Assembly (NCBI GenBank): GCA_040544425.1
Contig: JBEONO010000013.1
Location: 1 to 64,000, forward strand
DNA length: 64,000 nucleotides
DNA from: Solimicrobium sp040544425
GTDB lineage: Bacteria > Pseudomonadota > Gammaproteobacteria > Burkholderiales > Burkholderiaceae_D
Direction of reading: 5' to 3'
Below are positions 61,722 through 64,000 of this stretch, piece by piece. A program made the translations under genes and the position numbers. Each line of letters begins with the position of its first letter. Within the stretch, counting starts at the first letter, position 1. The notes under the pieces are model-generated. The model had not been told where the DNA came from, did no database searches, and saw nothing but the letters and a program-made list of their open reading frames with translations.

Positions 61722-62880
61722 ATTCGAACAGAACCTCGCCGACCAGTCTTCAACCGACCGGCCCGGATTTGTCTCTCAAACCGCGTCGGATCGCCCTGGT
61801 GTGGCACAACCGGTAGCGCAGCGCCATATCCCCAAACAACCATGGGGGAGAATCTGGCTGCTCGCGCTGGCCTTGTTTGGTATCGCGTTGGCCGGATGGG
61901 AGCTGCATTGGCGTGCCTACGGTGCAGCACCGAGCTATGCGAACAGCAACAGTTCCTGGGCGGAGCAACGCCGTCGCATTGACAGCGGAGAAGGCAATCA
62001 TCTGGTGTTGGTCGGGTCTTCGCGCACCCTGTTTGATATTCAGCTGCCGGTCTGGGAAAAACTTGGCGGAGAACGGCCGATACAACTCGCGCTGGAAGGC
62101 ACCAGCGGCATTGTTCTGATGGAAGATCTGGCCGACGATCCGAACTTTACCGGACGCCTTGTGGTCGGCGTGGCTCCCGACCTGTTCTTCACCGGTTTCG
62201 CCTACCGTGCCGATGCGATAAAGGATTTTCATCGGGTTGGACCATCTGCTCGTGTCGGACAATGGCTGTCGCAGCACTTGATTGAGCCGTATTTTGCGTT
62301 CTACGATCCTGACTTTGCGCTTGGCACCATCGTCAAACGTCAGGACTGGCCGAACCGGCCCGGTGTGCCGGACCGTCTGGCCGTACGCAAATTATCGGTG
62401 TCCGAAGCCGACCGCAATACGCATATGTGGAGCAAGGTCGAAAACGATCTGGCCTACCGCGATCTGGCCCGCCATATCTGGTCGCAACGTCTGAACGGTC
62501 CACCGCCGCCGCCCTTGGCGACGCCGGAAAAAGCGCGCCAGGTGATTGCCAAACAAATCGATCGTGCCGTCTCTGCCGTGACCAGGTTGCGCGCTCGCGG
62601 CGTGCAGGTCGTCTTTTTGCGCCTGCCCAGCACCGCCGATTTTTATGCCTTCGAAAACCACGCCTTTCCGCGTGCCGCGACCTGGGACGTACTGCTGCAG
62701 CGCACGCATTCGAGCGGCATTCATTTTGAAGACTATCCGCAACTGCAGGGCTACAACCTGCCCGAGTGGTCGCATGTCGCCGCAGCGGATGCTTTGACAC
62801 TGACTGCCGAACTGGTACCGCTGGTTAATGGTCTGTTTATGCCAGCATCTGCAGATGGCACCCGACTTGGCGCCAATTAG
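61696..62880 (+). CDS. Membrane-anchored SGNH-like protein, partner of the MBOAT transferase
   Basis: 394 residues from ATG 61696, with GGGGGAAGG just upstream, overlapping the MBOAT gene by 26 bases. A cytoplasmic N-terminus (1-45), one membrane helix (about 50-68), then a periplasmic domain. LVLVGSSRTLFDIQL supplies the nucleophile Ser of an SGNH/AlgX-J-like fold, and LPEWSHVAAADA near the end holds the probable catalytic acid and His. It likely moves acetyl from the MBOAT protein to an exopolysaccharide or other glycan (inference from pairing). Confidence 0.75.
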   Translation: MPLSTSSSEFEQNLADQSSTDRPGFVSQTASDRPGVAQPVAQRHIPKQPWGRIWLLALALFGIALAGWELHWRAYGAAPSYANSNSSWAEQRRRIDSGEGNHLVLVGSSRTLFDIQLPVWEKLGGERPIQLALEGTSGIVLMEDLADDPNFTGRLVVGVAPDLFFTGFAYRADAIKDFHRVGPSARVGQWLSQHLIEPYFAFYDPDFALGTIVKRQDWPNRPGVPDRLAVRKLSVSEADRNTHMWSKVENDLAYRDLARHIWSQRLNGPPPPPLATPEKARQVIAKQIDRAVSAVTRLRARGVQVVFLRLPSTADFYAFENHAFPRAATWDVLLQRTHSSGIHFEDYPQLQGYNLPEWSHVAAADALTLTAELVPLVNGLFMPASADGTRLGAN

Positions 62881-62954
62881 TTTGTACTTCGCTTTTTCCT
62901 GTCCTAGAGTGATTTACGGTCATCGTAAAAAATGTCACTTGGGACGGGTCTGTT

Positions 62955-64000
62955 ATGAATATGCTCAGAATGTTGAAGCTGTCACGTCGGCTGGCAGTGT
63001 TAATTGCCATATTTTCAGCAGGATTCATCGTCTACGGCGTCTGGTCATTCAAGGTCTTGAATGACCTGAAGGTCACCGGCCCGGTTTATCAAAAAATCAT
63101 TGCGGGCAAAGATCTGGTCGGTGACGTACTGCCGCCTCCCGAATACATTCTCGAGTCCTACCTGGTTAGCTTCCAGCTGTTCTCGGCCACCGAGAAAGCC
63201 GGGCAGGATAAATTAATCGAGCATTTCAAGGTCTTGAAATCCGATTACGACAAGCGTCATGAGTACTGGAGCAAGGCAGGTCTGGATCCTGATATTGCCG
63301 AGGCGCTCCTGAAAGCATCGAACGAACCGGCATTGGCCTTTTACAATACCGCCTTCAACGAGTTCATTCCCGCAGTCCAAAAGCAGGACAAAGAGGCAAT
63401 GAACACTGCCATGGCCAAGATGAAGAACAGCTATGAAACCCATCTGGTGGCTATCAATCATCTGGTTGACCTGACCAACAAACGATCTGACGAAATCGAG
63501 CAACAAGCCACCAGCGTAGTCGCTTCGTCAACCGTTCTGTTGCTGGTGATTCTGGTGATTTCACTCGGACTGGGCATTGGCGGTTCCGTGTTGATCACCC
63601 GAAGCATCATTGGCCCGATCAAGGAAGCGATCCATGTGGCCGAGGTTGTGGCGTCCCGTGATCTGACCGGCACAATCGAAACCAGATTTACCGACGAACC
63701 CGGACAGCTGTTGCAGGCCCTGCAAAAAATGAGTGACAGCCTGTCTGAAACGGTCGGACTGGTGCGCCACAGTACCAACACGATTGAGGATGCCGCAAAA
63801 GAAATCGCACAGGGGAATATGGACCTGTCATCCAGAACCGAAGCGCAGGCCAGTTCGCTGGAAGAAACTGCGGCGTCGATGGAAGAACTGACCTCGACGG
63901 TCAAGCACAATTCTGATAACGCGCTGCAGGCCAATACGCTGGCGAAAAACGCATCGCAGGTTGCGGTCAAGGGCGGTGCGGTGGTCTCCGAGGTGATCGA
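62955..64000 (+). CDS. Methyl-accepting chemotaxis protein, cut by the window edge
   Basis: 348 codons are present. A first membrane helix (about 12-30), a periplasmic four-helix-bundle sensor (31-190) and a second helix (about 194-216) precede a HAMP domain (SIIGPIKEAIHVAEVVASRDL) and the start of the signalling rod. The rod opens with GNMDLSSRTEAQASSLEETAASMEELT, the methylation region of Tar/Tsr-class receptors in Burkholderiales. The hairpin tip that binds CheA/CheW lies beyond the window. The ligand cannot be told. Confidence 0.92.
   Translation, partial: MNMLRMLKLSRRLAVLIAIFSAGFIVYGVWSFKVLNDLKVTGPVYQKIIAGKDLVGDVLPPPEYILESYLVSFQLFSATEKAGQDKLIEHFKVLKSDYDKRHEYWSKAGLDPDIAEALLKASNEPALAFYNTAFNEFIPAVQKQDKEAMNTAMAKMKNSYETHLVAINHLVDLTNKRSDEIEQQATSVVASSTVLLLVILVISLGLGIGGSVLITRSIIGPIKEAIHVAEVVASRDLTGTIETRFTDEPGQLLQALQKMSDSLSETVGLVRHSTNTIEDAAKEIAQGNMDLSSRTEAQASSLEETAASMEELTSTVKHNSDNALQANTLAKNASQVAVKGGAVVSEVI

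Overview
The window looks like the chromosome of an aerobic, respiring Gram-negative bacterium, most likely a betaproteobacterium of the order Burkholderiales (Oxalobacteraceae-like is my best guess). This rests on gene style and moderate-to-high GC, not on any marker gene. It mixes catabolic and respiratory operons with accessory stretches carrying toxin-antitoxin pairs, defence-type genes, decayed genes and small palindromic repeats.

Layout. Positions 1-1750: an edge fragment, a toxin-antitoxin pair with a frameshifted antitoxin, and a drug/metabolite exporter. 1905-5952: a LysR regulator divergent from a redox operon (AhpD-like protein, small secreted ORF, peroxiredoxin-like protein, glutathione transferase, SDR). 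6111-23244: a large aromatic-amine module. A DUF1329/DUF1302/RND/YCF48/aldehyde dehydrogenase operon, an acyl-CoA ligase, an AraC regulator and a complete aromatic amine dehydrogenase operon (aauB-mauE-mauD-aauA plus two cytochromes c) lie together. Both large operons carry nearly the same 20-bp box at the same distance from a -10-like hexamer. The likely flow is amine to aldehyde in the periplasm (tryptophan tryptophylquinone enzyme), aldehyde to acid, acid to CoA ester.

23330-31216: a secreted fusion of a glycosidase-like barrel with a sulfatase-modifying-factor fold, a secreted peptidase-like protein, a membrane protein, and a tight four-gene operon: nucleotidyltransferase, TIGR04222 membrane protein with a Gly/Cys tail, DUF692 (MNIO) enzyme and an 83-residue partner. 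This last operon is my best candidate for an undescribed peptide-modification system. 31667-40140: a defence/stress island with an SRA-HNH nuclease, a GSU2403-type nucleotidyltransferase, a Fic protein and HipBA, each with striking operator-like repeats, then a second-type EF-G and a NYN-domain protein behind an attenuator-like leader.

40311-45351: an isoquinoline-oxidoreductase-type molybdoenzyme pair, a nitronate monooxygenase broken by one stop codon, a 168-bp palindromic element, a duplicated scrap of the molybdoenzyme gene, and a HicA-like pair whose toxin has an internal stop. 45617-56707: a minus-strand block with HPP/CBS and DsbA-like proteins, then the full selenocysteine apparatus (tRNA-Sec, selB, selA), fdhE and the formate dehydrogenase operon fdnGHI, where fdnG is read through an in-frame TGA. 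56949-64000: a cupin protein, an effector-like protein of unknown function, an RraA-family protein, an MBOAT/SGNH polysaccharide O-acetylation pair, and a chemotaxis receptor cut by the window edge.
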